This document shows, in pieces, positions 34,657 through 43,257 of a DNA stretch of 64,000 nt. The stretch's first letter is position 1. Every line of letters begins with the position of its first letter. The notes beneath the pieces were generated by a model, which worked only from the letters and a program-made list of their open reading frames with translations, had not been told where the DNA came from and searched no databases. A program made the position numbers and the translations under genes. The stretch is from Azoarcus indigens (GTDB taxonomy: Bacteria; Pseudomonadota; Gammaproteobacteria; Burkholderiales; Rhodocyclaceae): positions 551,852-615,851 of the forward strand of contig NZ_SNVV01000001.1 of NCBI RefSeq assembly GCF_004361735.1, in the 5' to 3' direction.

Positions 34657-35838
34657 GTGTCCGTCCTCGACCTGCGCACCCTCTTCGTCGCCGCCGTCAG
34701 CTTGGCCGCCCTCGCCGCGGGCGCCTTCTGGCTGACGCACAAGCGCTACCCCGGCACGCCAGGGCCGGGCGCGTGGGCGGGCGCGCACCTGCTGTTCGCC
34801 ATCGCCAGCCTGCTGGCAGCGCTGCGCGGCCACATCTGGGACGGCATCTCCATCGTCCTCGCCAACAGCTGCTGGGTGTTCGCCTACGGCCTGCTCGCCT
34901 ATGGCCTGCGCCGCTTCCGCGGCCTGCGGGCCAACGCCACCCTGCAGATGACGTTGCCGACCGTGGTCACCGCCGTCGCCCTGCTGCTGCTGTGGCTGCC
35001 GCAGGATCTGCTCAACCTGCGCACCGTGCTGATGTCGCTGGTGCTCGGCGGCCAGCAGGCCCTCATCCTGCATGACCTGCGCCGCTCCCGTCCGGCGGTG
35101 CGCACCACCACCGAGACGGTGCTCACCGCGGTACTGCTTTGCAGCGTGATCTCCCACCTCGGCCGCATCGTGGCCACGCCGTGGGATGCCGCCGCGCCGC
35201 CCTTCTTCGGCCAGGGCGAACTCACCAGCGCGCTGATGCTGTGGTCCATGCTGCTCAATTGCGGCCTCATCCTCTGCCTGCTCACCCTGGTCACCGACCG
35301 CCTGCAGGCCGACCTCAGCCGCCTGGCGGCACGCGATCCACTCACCCACCTGCTCAACCGCCGCGCCTTCCGCGCCGAAGCCGAGCGCGAGATTTCCGAC
35401 GCGGTGCGCAACAAGCTGCCGGTGACGCTGATGATGCTGGACCTGGACCATTTCAAGGCCCTCAACGACCGCCACGGCCACCAGGGCGGCGACGAAGCCC
35501 TGCTGCGGCTGGCCCGCATCCTCAAGAGCGAACTGCGCCAGCACGACCTCGCCGCCCGCTACGGCGGCGAAGAGTTCTGCGTGATGCTGCCCGGTACCGG
35601 CCTGGCGCCGGCGCGCGACGTGGCGGAACGCCTGCGCCGCGCCTGCGAGGAAGAAAGCCGCCACACCCGCGGCACCACCGTCAGCATCGGCCTCACCCTG
35701 CTGCCGCCGGGCCCCGAGAGCCTCAACCGCGCGCTCAAGGCCGCCGACCACGCGCTGTACGAAGCCAAGCGCAACGGCCGCAACCGGGTGGAGGTGCATT
35801 CGGAACCGATCGCCGAAAAGCCGGCCTCACACGTATAG
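34657..35838 (+). CDS. Integral-membrane diguanylate cyclase
   Basis: About 393 residues if the GTG at 34657 is used; earlier in-frame TTG and ATG codons are possible. Six hydrophobic segments (residues ~5-215) form a membrane sensor of the kind seen in many GGDEF proteins (VSLAALAAGAFWL, WVFAYGLLAYGL, LPTVVTAVALLLLWL among them). A GGDEF domain follows. The active site is GGEEF at 303-307, with an RxxD I-site (RQHD) five residues before. No EAL domain. Expected to make c-di-GMP. It is monocistronic. Confidence 0.9.
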   Translation: MSVLDLRTLFVAAVSLAALAAGAFWLTHKRYPGTPGPGAWAGAHLLFAIASLLAALRGHIWDGISIVLANSCWVFAYGLLAYGLRRFRGLRANATLQMTLPTVVTAVALLLLWLPQDLLNLRTVLMSLVLGGQQALILHDLRRSRPAVRTTTETVLTAVLLCSVISHLGRIVATPWDAAAPPFFGQGELTSALMLWSMLLNCGLILCLLTLVTDRLQADLSRLAARDPLTHLLNRRAFRAEAEREISDAVRNKLPVTLMMLDLDHFKALNDRHGHQGGDEALLRLARILKSELRQHDLAARYGGEEFCVMLPGTGLAPARDVAERLRRACEEESRHTRGTTVSIGLTLLPPGPESLNRALKAADHALYEAKRNGRNRVEVHSEPIAEKPASHV

Positions 35839-36069
35839 GGCCCGCGAATGGAGCCCTGGCGCAAGCGCGGCAGGCCACCCCGCCCGCTGCGGCTTGCAGT
35901 TCCACCCAAGCCCCCACATGCGGCCCCGGGGGCCGACGGCGGCATCCGGCCGATGCCATCGAGGCATGACGATTTCCCCATGGCCAGGTGTTACACCTGC
36001 CCCAAAAACGCCCCTTATTGCGCTGGCCGAGCGATAATGGCGGGCTGCGGTAAAAACGGATCCGAATCA

Positions 36070-37317
36070 ATGAAGCGTGTAGATGACTTTCGCCTGCGTC
36101 TGGGCAGCCACGAGGTGGTTCCCATCATGGTGGGCGGCATGGGGGTCGACATCTCGACCGCCGAACTCTCCCTCGAAGCGGCGCGCCTGGGAGGGATAGG
36201 CCACATCTCCGACGCGATGATTCCCACGGTGTCCGACCGCCGCTACAACACCAAGTACGTCAAGAACAAGCTGCAGCAGTACAAGTTCAACGTCGCCAAC
36301 TCCGACAAGTCGGTGGTGCAGTTCGACCTCGGCCTGCTCGCCGAGGCCACCGCGCTGCACGTGGGCAAGACCATGGAGGCCAAGCGCGGCCCCGGCCTGG
36401 TGTTCATCAACTGCATGGAAAAGCTGACGATGAACGCGCCCAAGGACACCCTGCGGGTGCGCCTGAAGGCGGCGCTGGACCACGGCATCGAAGGCATCAC
36501 CCTGGCCGCCGGCCTGCACCTGGGCTCCTTCGCCCTGATCCAGGACCACCCGCGCTTCAACGACGTCAAGCTCGGCATCATCGTCTCCTCGCTGCGCGCG
36601 CTGCAGCTCTTCCTGAAGAAGAACGCCCGCACCGGCCGCCTGCCCGACTACGTGGTGGTCGAAGGCCCGCTGGCCGGCGGCCACCTCGGCTTCGGCATGG
36701 ACTGGGCGAAGTACGACCTCGCCGCCATCGTGATCGAGATCCGCGACTGGCTGAAGGCCGAGCAGCTGGACATCCCGCTGATCCCGGCCGGCGGCATCTT
36801 CACCGGCACCGATGCGGTGAACTTCCTCGAACTCGGCGCCGCCGGCGTGCAGGTGGCCACCCGCTTCACCGTCACCCAGGAATGCGGCCTGCCGGAAAAC
36901 GTGCAGCAGGAATACTTCAAGGCTGGCGAGAACGACATCGAGGTCAACCAGACCTCGCCCACCGGCTACCCGATGCGGATGCTGAAGAACAGCCCCTCCA
37001 TCGGCGACGGCATCCGCCCGAACTGCGAAGCCTACGGCTACCTGCTGGACGCCAGCGGCAACTGCCAGTACATCGAGGCCTACAACCGCGAAGTGGCCGC
37101 CCACCCGGACGCGCGCCGGGTCAAGGTGTACGACAAGACCTGTCTGTGCACCCACATGCGCAACTTCGAGTGCTGGACCTGCGGCCACTACACCTACCGG
37201 CTGAAGGACACCACCCGCCGCAACGAGGACGGCAGCTACCGCATCCTCACCGCGGAGCATGTGTTCCACGACTACCAGTACAGCACCGACGGCAGCATCG
37301 CCCTGCCGAAGGAATAA
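36070..37317 (+). CDS. Nitronate monooxygenase family protein with C-terminal Cys motif
   Basis: A 415-residue FMN-dependent TIM-barrel enzyme of the nitronate monooxygenase/2-nitropropane dioxygenase family. Seen: VPIMVGGMGVDIS at the N-terminus, VVVEGPLAGGHLGFG with the catalytic His, and IPAGGIFTGTDAVNFLELGA then AAGVQVATRF for FMN phosphate binding. The C-terminal ~80 residues are extra. They hold C358-x-C360-x7-C368-x2-C371-x-H373, which could bind zinc or an iron-sulphur cluster. The start MKRVDDF at 36070 agrees with homology. It is monocistronic. Confidence 0.85.
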   Translation: MKRVDDFRLRLGSHEVVPIMVGGMGVDISTAELSLEAARLGGIGHISDAMIPTVSDRRYNTKYVKNKLQQYKFNVANSDKSVVQFDLGLLAEATALHVGKTMEAKRGPGLVFINCMEKLTMNAPKDTLRVRLKAALDHGIEGITLAAGLHLGSFALIQDHPRFNDVKLGIIVSSLRALQLFLKKNARTGRLPDYVVVEGPLAGGHLGFGMDWAKYDLAAIVIEIRDWLKAEQLDIPLIPAGGIFTGTDAVNFLELGAAGVQVATRFTVTQECGLPENVQQEYFKAGENDIEVNQTSPTGYPMRMLKNSPSIGDGIRPNCEAYGYLLDASGNCQYIEAYNREVAAHPDARRVKVYDKTCLCTHMRNFECWTCGHYTYRLKDTTRRNEDGSYRILTAEHVFHDYQYSTDGSIALPKE

Positions 37318-37462
37318 AGCCGCAGGGGCGGCGCCGCAAGGCGCCGCCTTCCTGCCGGCGACGGCTGTTTCCGCCTCGCTGCAGCCGGCCCCGCGCCGCA
37401 CCCGCGGACTCGGCCCGCCCGCCTTCCCCTCCCCCTGCAGACACTTTCCAAGGGATTCCGCC

Positions 37463-37951
37463 ATGCCCTATCGCCCCATCGTCGCCACCCTGGGCTATGT
37501 GCTCTCGCCGGACCGCAAGCAGGTGCTGATGATCCACCGCAACGCCCGGCCGGACGACCACCACCTCGGCAAGTACAACGGCCTGGGCGGCAAGCTGGAA
37601 GCGGACGAGGACGTGGTGGCCGGCCTGCGCCGCGAGATCCGCGAGGAAGCCGGCATCGAATGCGAGGCGCTGTCGCTGCGTGGCACCATCAGCTGGCCGG
37701 GCTTCGGCAAGAACGGCGAGGACTGGTTCGGCTTCATCTTCATCGTCACCGCCTTCTCCGGCACCCCGCTGGAGCGCAACCCGGAAGGCACGCTGGAGTG
37801 GGTGGAGATGGAACGCCTGGGCACGCTGCCGATGTGGGACAGCGACCGCGAATTCCTGCCGCTGGTGTTCGACGCCAATCCCCGCCCCTTCCACGGCGTC
37901 ATGCCCTACCAGAACGGCCGCATGCTGTCCTGGAGTTACTCCCGCGTCTGA
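37463..37951 (+). CDS. NUDIX hydrolase (MTH1/MutT-like)
   Basis: A 162-residue NUDIX hydrolase. The Nudix box is complete: G-x5-E-x7-REIREEAGI, in GGKLEADEDVVAGLRREIRE. The flanking YNGLGGK and ISWPGFGKNGEDWFGFIF resemble MTH1-type 8-oxo-dGTP diphosphatases, so nucleotide-pool cleaning is the best guess. AAGGGA precedes the ATG. A divalent metal is expected. Confidence 0.9.
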   Translation: MPYRPIVATLGYVLSPDRKQVLMIHRNARPDDHHLGKYNGLGGKLEADEDVVAGLRREIREEAGIECEALSLRGTISWPGFGKNGEDWFGFIFIVTAFSGTPLERNPEGTLEWVEMERLGTLPMWDSDREFLPLVFDANPRPFHGVMPYQNGRMLSWSYSRV

Positions 37952-38063
37952 CGGCCTTGGCCGACGGGCCACCAGCACGGCGGCCCGCGCCCTTCCGCCC
38001 CGGCCGCCGCTGGCACCATCCCTGCTTTTGCAGGCTCGTCCCGAACTCCCGCACGAGCCGACC

Positions 38064-38666
38064 ATGCTGTCCAACGAAGAAGCCCGCGCCCGCCTCGCCA
38101 CCCACCCGCTGCCGGCCAACCCCTGGGTGCAGGCGAGCGACAACGCCATCCTGATCCATGCCGAATACACCGACACCATAGAGCGCATGCTGCGCTGGGT
38201 GCCGCAGACGCGCTGGAGCGCGCGGCGGCGCTGCTGGATCGTGCCGCTGTCCGGGCTGGAGCTGGTGCGCTCCATCCTGCCCGAGCTGTGCCGCCTGGCG
38301 GAGGCGATGCAGGACACGCCGGTTGCGCCGGAAGCCGTGGCACCGGAAGGCAGCGGCGACACACTGGATGAGACCGAGGCGCGCCACCTGTTCCGCGACT
38401 CCGCCCGCCTGCTCTACGGCAGCGACTGGCAGCGCGACACCGCGCGGGCGCTGGGGCGGGAGGAAGCGGCGCTGGCGCGCTGGCTGCTGGGCGAAGGGGT
38501 AATGGAAGCGCCGCCCGCCATCCTGCTGGCGGAAATGCTGGCGCTGATGCAGCGGCGCGCGGCCAACATCGCCAATGCGGCGGATGCGCTGGCGCGGCGG
38601 ATGGAGCGGGCCGGCCAGGCCGCGGGCGCGACCGGGGACGACAGGGAGAACGTGGCCGCGGGCTGA
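38064..38666 (+). CDS. Protein of unknown function with HARP-like N-terminal segment
   Basis: 200 residues. Residues ~25-75 (AEYTDTIERMLRWVPQTRW, SARRRCWIVPLSGLELV) loosely follow the pattern of the HARP/SMARCAL1-type module (RW....RCW.VPL), which in helicases recognises branched DNA. The C-terminal half is helical. I do not recognise a family. The start at MLSNEEARARL is chosen because upstream codons are unlike coding sequence. It lies 112 bp after the NUDIX gene. Confidence 0.6.
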   Translation: MLSNEEARARLATHPLPANPWVQASDNAILIHAEYTDTIERMLRWVPQTRWSARRRCWIVPLSGLELVRSILPELCRLAEAMQDTPVAPEAVAPEGSGDTLDETEARHLFRDSARLLYGSDWQRDTARALGREEAALARWLLGEGVMEAPPAILLAEMLALMQRRAANIANAADALARRMERAGQAAGATGDDRENVAAG

Positions 38667-38766
38667 ACCAAGCCCATAGCCGCCGCGACACCGGGCAGCG
38701 GGCCCGGAGCGGCGGCGCACACCGGGCCTGCCTTGCTGCTGCGCCGCCCGGCGCGGCAGCCTCACC

Positions 38767-39237
38767 TCAGATCAGCCGCACCTCGTCCGGCCGCGCGGTG
38801 AAGGCCACGCCGTCCGCCCGTTCGAACAGCTCCACCGGCACCTCGAACACGAACTGGTTCTCGAACCAGGCGCGGGCGTAGGGCAGGAAGGCCGGCGCGG
38901 AGGCGAGCTCCAGCAGGGTTTCGCCGCCGGCACAGAGCGCCGCGCCGAAACCGCTGTTGGCACCCAGCGGCACGTTGTCGTCGCCGAATACTTCGAACTG
39001 CACGAAGAGCTTGGCCGACTCGACACCGCCCTCGCTCGCCTTCACCCCGGTCACCCGCAGGTTCTGGTAGCGGCGGCCGGCCTTGCCATCGTCCAGCAGC
39101 TGGATGAACTCGTGCAGCTTCCCCTTCTTGATCGCGGTGCCTTCCGCCACCGGCACGCCCAGCTGGGTAATGCCCAGCCCGGTGGGCTTGGCGGTCTTCA
39201 ATTCGATCACGGTCCTGTTCTCGGCCAATGCGGGCAT
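38767..39237 (-). CDS. Protein of unknown function
   Basis: A 156-residue cytoplasmic protein, convergent with the previous gene. GGAAGAG lies 6 bases upstream of the chosen ATG. Sequence such as LGITQLGVPVAEGTAIKKGK, LHEFIQLLDDGKAGRRYQNL and VQFEVFGDDNVPLGANSGFG suggests a mostly beta, possibly barrel-like fold. No family or motif is recognised, and the neighbourhood gives no clue. Confidence 0.65.
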   Translation of the reverse strand: MPALAENRTVIELKTAKPTGLGITQLGVPVAEGTAIKKGKLHEFIQLLDDGKAGRRYQNLRVTGVKASEGGVESAKLFVQFEVFGDDNVPLGANSGFGAALCAGGETLLELASAPAFLPYARAWFENQFVFEVPVELFERADGVAFTARPDEVRLI

Positions 39238-39581
39238 CTTTGCTCTTCCTCGTTTCGATTGCGACAAGCACGCGGCGAATGCACGACATGCACCGGCGCG
39301 CCAGCGGCCGCGGGGCCCGCGGCCGGCGCGCCAGGCTGGCTTCTAGCAGTTTCGATGCCACAGGCGGAGAGCTTCCCGGCCCGCGCGCACCCGTCCGGCA
39401 ATGGATTGCCAAGCGCCATCCACGCTGAGCGCACCAGCGCGTTCAAGGTGAACGGCGGGCAGCGGAGCCCTCCGCCTCTCTCCCGCCGGACATGATCATC
39501 AATGCCTAGGGCATGAAATATGCCACGGGGCATAAGCGCCCGGCCGGCTACACTCCACCCACTTCCGATACGGACCCCATC
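39238..39581. other. Divergent intergenic region
   Basis: 344 bp between divergent starts (39237 minus, 39582 plus). Open frames here look non-coding. No clear promoter, repeat or RNA was found. Confidence 0.4.
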
Positions 39582-40076
39582 ATGAAACTTGTCTTGCTGA
39601 GCGCCATTCTCGCCGGCTCGGCCCCTTTCGCCCATGCACAGGCATACAAATGCGTTTACGGGAATGGGACGGTGAGCTATCAGGACCAGCCCTGCGTCCA
39701 GCCCGGCAGCCATGCCGAGATACGGGTGATCCAGCCCACGCCTGAGCAGCGCCGGGACGCGCAACTCCGTGCCCGCCAGGACGCCTTGCGCGCGCAACTG
39801 CTGGACCTCCAGGAGGAAGAAATCGCACGGCGGCGCGCGCAGCTGGAAGAAAGCGAAGCCCGCCGCGCGGCGGCCTCGCCCTCCGCCCGTCCGCGCACCG
39901 AAGCGGACAAGTGCGCCGATTACCGCGAACGCCTGGCCGACGCCCAGTACTGGCAGAAACGCTTCCTGCACCCAGCCAACATCCAGCGGGAAGAGGAAAA
40001 GGCCAGGCATTACGACGAACGGGCCTTCTTCGAATGCAAAGCCTCCGACCGGCCCTCGGTTTTCGACAAGAAGTGA
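39582..40076 (+). CDS. DUF4124 domain-containing secreted protein
   Basis: A 164-residue exported protein. A short Sec signal (MKLVLLSAILAGSAPFAHA) precedes a DUF4124 domain AYKCVYGNGTVSYQDQPC with two cysteines. A long charged helix (QRRDAQLRARQDALRAQLL) follows, with two more cysteines near the end. It shares its layout with 8052-8555. The function of the family is unknown. It is convergent with the sigma-54 activator gene. Confidence 0.78.
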   Translation: MKLVLLSAILAGSAPFAHAQAYKCVYGNGTVSYQDQPCVQPGSHAEIRVIQPTPEQRRDAQLRARQDALRAQLLDLQEEEIARRRAQLEESEARRAAASPSARPRTEADKCADYRERLADAQYWQKRFLHPANIQREEEKARHYDERAFFECKASDRPSVFDKK

Positions 40077-40125
40077 GTCAATTCCCGCCGTCGTCTCCCT
40101 CACCCGGCGCTAGCCAGCGGCGGGA

Positions 40126-42066
40126 TCAGGAGTAAGCGGAGCCGTCGCCCTCCTCCGCCGGCGGCGCGATGCCGTAGCGCCACATGCGGCGGTAGAAGGT
40201 GGAGCGCGACATGCCCAGCTGGCGCGCCGCCGCGCTGATGTGCCAGCCGGTGCGCTGCAGGGCGTCGAGGATTTCCGCCTTGCCGGCGGTGTCGCGTTGC
40301 GGCACGGCGGCGCCGGGCAAGGGCGGCGGCGCGGCCGGGTGCAGGGCCTGCAGGCTCTCCGGCAGATGCGCCAGCGTCAGCGTGGCGCCGTCGCATACCG
40401 CCACCGCGAAGCGCAGCACGTTGCGCAGCTCGCGCACATTGCCCGGCCAGTGGTAGGCGCGCAGGCGCTGCTCCACCTCGGCGGAGAGGGCGATGCGGCG
40501 GCCGCACTGCTCGGCCTCCTCTTCCAGGATGCGGGCGATCAGGGCGTCGATGTCGGCGCGCTCGCGCAGCGGCGGCAGGCGGAAGGTGGCGGCGTTCAGG
40601 CGATAGAGCAGGTCTTCGCGGAACAGGCCCTGGGCCACCATGGATTCGAGGTTGCGGTGGGTGGCGCAGACCACATGGAGATCCACCCGCTCCGGCTCGC
40701 TCGCGCCCAGCGCCATCACCTCGCCCTCGGCCAGCACCCGCAGCAGGCGGGTCTGCAGCGCCAGCGGCATGTCGCCGATCTCGTCCAGGAACAGGGTGCC
40801 GCCGCTGGCGAGCTGGACCTTGCCCGGGCAGCCCTTGTTGCGGGCGCCGGTGAAGGCGCCCTCGCGGTAGCCGAACAGCTCGCTCTCGATCAGGCTCTCC
40901 GGAATCGCCGCGCAGTTGAGGGCGACGAAGGGCTTGTCGCGGCGCTTGCTGTAGCGGTGGATGGCGCGGGCGAAGGCCTCCTTGCCGGCGCCGGTCTCGC
41001 CGTTCAGCAGGATGGGCACCCGGCTGTCGGCCAGCCGCTTGATGCGCTCTATGCTGGCGGCCACGCCGGGATCGGCGCTGGTGAGGGCGCTGAAACCGTC
41101 ATCCTCGCGCGGGCGGCCGCGGCCGACGGTGGCGCGGGCACGAGTCACCGACGGCGCCCGCAGGTGCAGCTGGAAGAAGCCGCCGGTGGCGTGGCAGCGC
41201 ACCTGCATCGGCACGCCGGGGTGTTCATGGGCGTGGCGCAACAGGCTCTCGGCGTCGGCGTCCAGCAGGTCGCCGATGCCGCCCGGCGGCTGGGACAGTC
41301 GCGCCAGGTGCCGGCGCAGCCGCCGGGCGGCATGGACGATGCGGCCATCGCCATCCAGCGCCAGGTACAGGCCTTCATCCACCCCCCAGTCGTCCCCCGC
41401 CGGACACAGCCGCACCAGCCAGTTGCCGCGGCAGGCTTCGGCGAACACCGCGTTCTCGATCAGCGCAGCGTTCTGCGCCACCAGGCGGTACACCAGCGAC
41501 TGGCTGCGGCGTTCGTCCGGCGAGGACACCGCCGAAGCGTTGAGCACGCCCAACAGCTCGTCGTCCGGGCCGAAGATGGGTGCGGCGCTGCAGGTGATGC
41601 GCTCGTTGAGGGCGAGGAAGTGCTCCTGCTTGTGCACCAGGATGGGCGTGCGCTCGACGATGGCGGTGCCCACGCCGCAGGTGCCCTCCTCCTCCTCCGA
41701 CCAGCAGGCGCCGAGGCGGAAACCGCGGCCGCGGTACTCCTGCTCCAGGCTGCCCTGGCCGCGGAAGTCTATGGTCCTGCCCCCGGCGTCGGTCAGCAGC
41801 ACGCAGTAACCGGAATCCCGCACCTGCTCATGCAGGCGATTGACGCCGGCCTGGGCAATGCGCAGGAAGGATTCCTCCCGCTCGCGCAGGTGGCGGCATT
41901 CGTCGGCGGTGAGGATGCGCGGCCGCGCCGGGCGGCCGGGGTCCAGCCGGTGCTGCTCGACCGAGCGCCGCCAGGAATCCTCCAGCTTGGTTGGGGAAAG
42001 TGCGTCCGCGCCTTCTTGGGCGGCTTCTCGCGAAAGCGCCTCGAGCGTCATCGCAGCGATGCTCAT
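40126..42066 (-). CDS. Sigma-54-dependent activator, AcoR type
   Basis: A 646-residue enhancer-binding protein. The N-terminus has a GAF sensor domain (~70-230; EEEEGTCGVGTAIVERTP, FALNER-like FLALNERITCSAAPIFG) and a PAS-like region. The central AAA+ domain has LLNGETGAGKEAFARAIH (Walker A), ELFGYREGAFTGA with the sigma-54-contact GAFTGA, GGTLFLDEIGDMPLALQTRL (Walker B) and an HWPGNVREL-like YHWPGNVRELRN. A Fis-type helix-turn-helix lies at the end (ISAAARQLGMSRSTFYRRM). GGAGG precedes MSIAAM. It is divergent from the Rieske/PQQ operon, which has a -24/-12 promoter. Confidence 0.95.
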   Translation of the reverse strand: MSIAAMTLEALSREAAQEGADALSPTKLEDSWRRSVEQHRLDPGRPARPRILTADECRHLREREESFLRIAQAGVNRLHEQVRDSGYCVLLTDAGGRTIDFRGQGSLEQEYRGRGFRLGACWSEEEEGTCGVGTAIVERTPILVHKQEHFLALNERITCSAAPIFGPDDELLGVLNASAVSSPDERRSQSLVYRLVAQNAALIENAVFAEACRGNWLVRLCPAGDDWGVDEGLYLALDGDGRIVHAARRLRRHLARLSQPPGGIGDLLDADAESLLRHAHEHPGVPMQVRCHATGGFFQLHLRAPSVTRARATVGRGRPREDDGFSALTSADPGVAASIERIKRLADSRVPILLNGETGAGKEAFARAIHRYSKRRDKPFVALNCAAIPESLIESELFGYREGAFTGARNKGCPGKVQLASGGTLFLDEIGDMPLALQTRLLRVLAEGEVMALGASEPERVDLHVVCATHRNLESMVAQGLFREDLLYRLNAATFRLPPLRERADIDALIARILEEEAEQCGRRIALSAEVEQRLRAYHWPGNVRELRNVLRFAVAVCDGATLTLAHLPESLQALHPAAPPPLPGAAVPQRDTAGKAEILDALQRTGWHISAAARQLGMSRSTFYRRMWRYGIAPPAEEGDGSAYS

Positions 42067-42300
42067 CGCCGGCCTCCTCCTTGGTCTCGTTCTCCTGCCG
42101 CCCGCCACTATCACGCAGCGCGTCCGGGGAGCTTGCAGGTGCATCAGAGGATAGCCGCAAGAAATAGGCCATTCAACCTACGAAACAAGTGCTATCGCCC
42201 AGCGCCGCGCCAGTGGCGGAATACCGGGCGGCGGCGGCCGTCCGCCAGCCGCCTCCCGGGCACTGCCCGCAGTGTGCCAGGGCCGTATCAGGGCGACCGG

Positions 42301-42319
42301 CTGACACAGGACTGACACA
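42301..42319. promoter_or_regulatory. Tandem CTGACACA repeats, candidate activator site
   Basis: CTGACACA occurs twice, 11 bases apart (42301-42308 and 42312-42319), one helical turn, about 115 bp upstream of the -24 element of the PQQ operon. This is the usual distance for an enhancer bound by an NtrC-family activator. A related inverted form, TGTGCCAG, lies shortly before. Confidence 0.45.
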
Positions 42320-42434
42320 TTCCTGCAACACAGCCGCCACCTGGGCGAGCTGCCGCCGCACGCCGGCACCCGCCCGGATTTTCCCTTTTCCGTCAATGGG
42401 CTGAGCATCCCCGCCCCCACCCCGCCAGCCACGC

Positions 42435-42450
42435 TGGCACAGGCCTTGCC
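42435..42450 (+). promoter_or_regulatory. Sigma-54 (-24/-12) promoter of the PQQ operon
   Basis: TGGCACAGGCCTTGCC has TGGCAC, ten bases between GG and GC, and TTGC: an excellent RpoN promoter core. It lies 100 bp upstream of the Rieske gene and faces it. The adjacent divergent gene encodes a sigma-54 activator. Confidence 0.85.
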
Positions 42451-42549
42451 CCTGCTGTCCGGCCAGAAGGCTGCGGCGCGAACGCAGCCCGGCATCGCGG
42501 CCGGCGCCGCCAGCCGCGATCACAACGCGACCAAGGAGGATGGAAAGGA

Positions 42550-43164
42550 ATGGCTGATAGGGAACTCGAAGCGGGCTGCCCCTGCGCCAACGCACCGCAG
42601 GCGGAACCGGGCAGCCGGCGCGCGATGCTGGCGGCTTCGCTGGCGCTGGCGGTGGCCCCGCTGGTGCCGGGCGGCGCGGCCGCTGCCGACAACCCGCGCC
42701 GCGCCCGGCCCCAGGTGGGCGACGGCCTGGCCTACATGACCGGCGAGAAGGAGGGCCAGCAGATCACCCTGGCCGACCTCAAGGTGGGCGGCCCGCCGGT
42801 GCTGGCCTACCCGATGGACGTCTCCACCCAGACGGTGCGCGACGGCGCCCGCACCAACCTGCTGGCGCTGGTGAAGGTGGCGCCGGAGGAACTGCCGGAG
42901 AAGCTCCGCGCCGACGCCGCCGACGGCGTGCTCGCCTTCTCCGCCATCTGCACCCACTACGGCTGCCCGATCACCGAGACGCATCCCACCGGCGGCAAGC
43001 TGGTCTGCAACTGTCACGGCTCCACCTTCGACGTACTCAAGAACGGCGAGGTGGTGGCCGGCCCGGCCACCCGCCGGCTGGCCCACCTGCCGCTCAAGCA
43101 GGCCGGCAGCGCGCTGCTGGTGGCCGGCAACTTCGCCGGCCCGCTGGGGCCGCCGCAGCAGTAA
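42550..43164 (+). CDS. Tat-type exported Rieske 2Fe-2S protein
   Basis: A 204-residue protein. A twin-arginine-like signal (SRRAMLAASLALAVAPL) is followed by a Rieske domain. Its cluster ligands are clear: CTHYGC and, 18-20 residues later, CNCHGSTFD, i.e. Cys-x-His and Cys-x-x-His with the two disulfide cysteines. It probably acts in the periplasm as a one-electron carrier. First gene of the operon with the PQQ dehydrogenase, 93 bp upstream of it. No cytochrome c gene is present, so it could be the electron acceptor or an intermediate. Confidence 0.88.
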   Translation: MADRELEAGCPCANAPQAEPGSRRAMLAASLALAVAPLVPGGAAAADNPRRARPQVGDGLAYMTGEKEGQQITLADLKVGGPPVLAYPMDVSTQTVRDGARTNLLALVKVAPEELPEKLRADAADGVLAFSAICTHYGCPITETHPTGGKLVCNCHGSTFDVLKNGEVVAGPATRRLAHLPLKQAGSALLVAGNFAGPLGPPQQ

Positions 43165-43257
43165 GGCACGCGCAGCACCCGAGGAAGACGCGCCGCCGGC
43201 ACGCGTTCCTGCCCGGCACATCACTTGAGCAACACCCACCCAAGGAAGGAGACAAAA

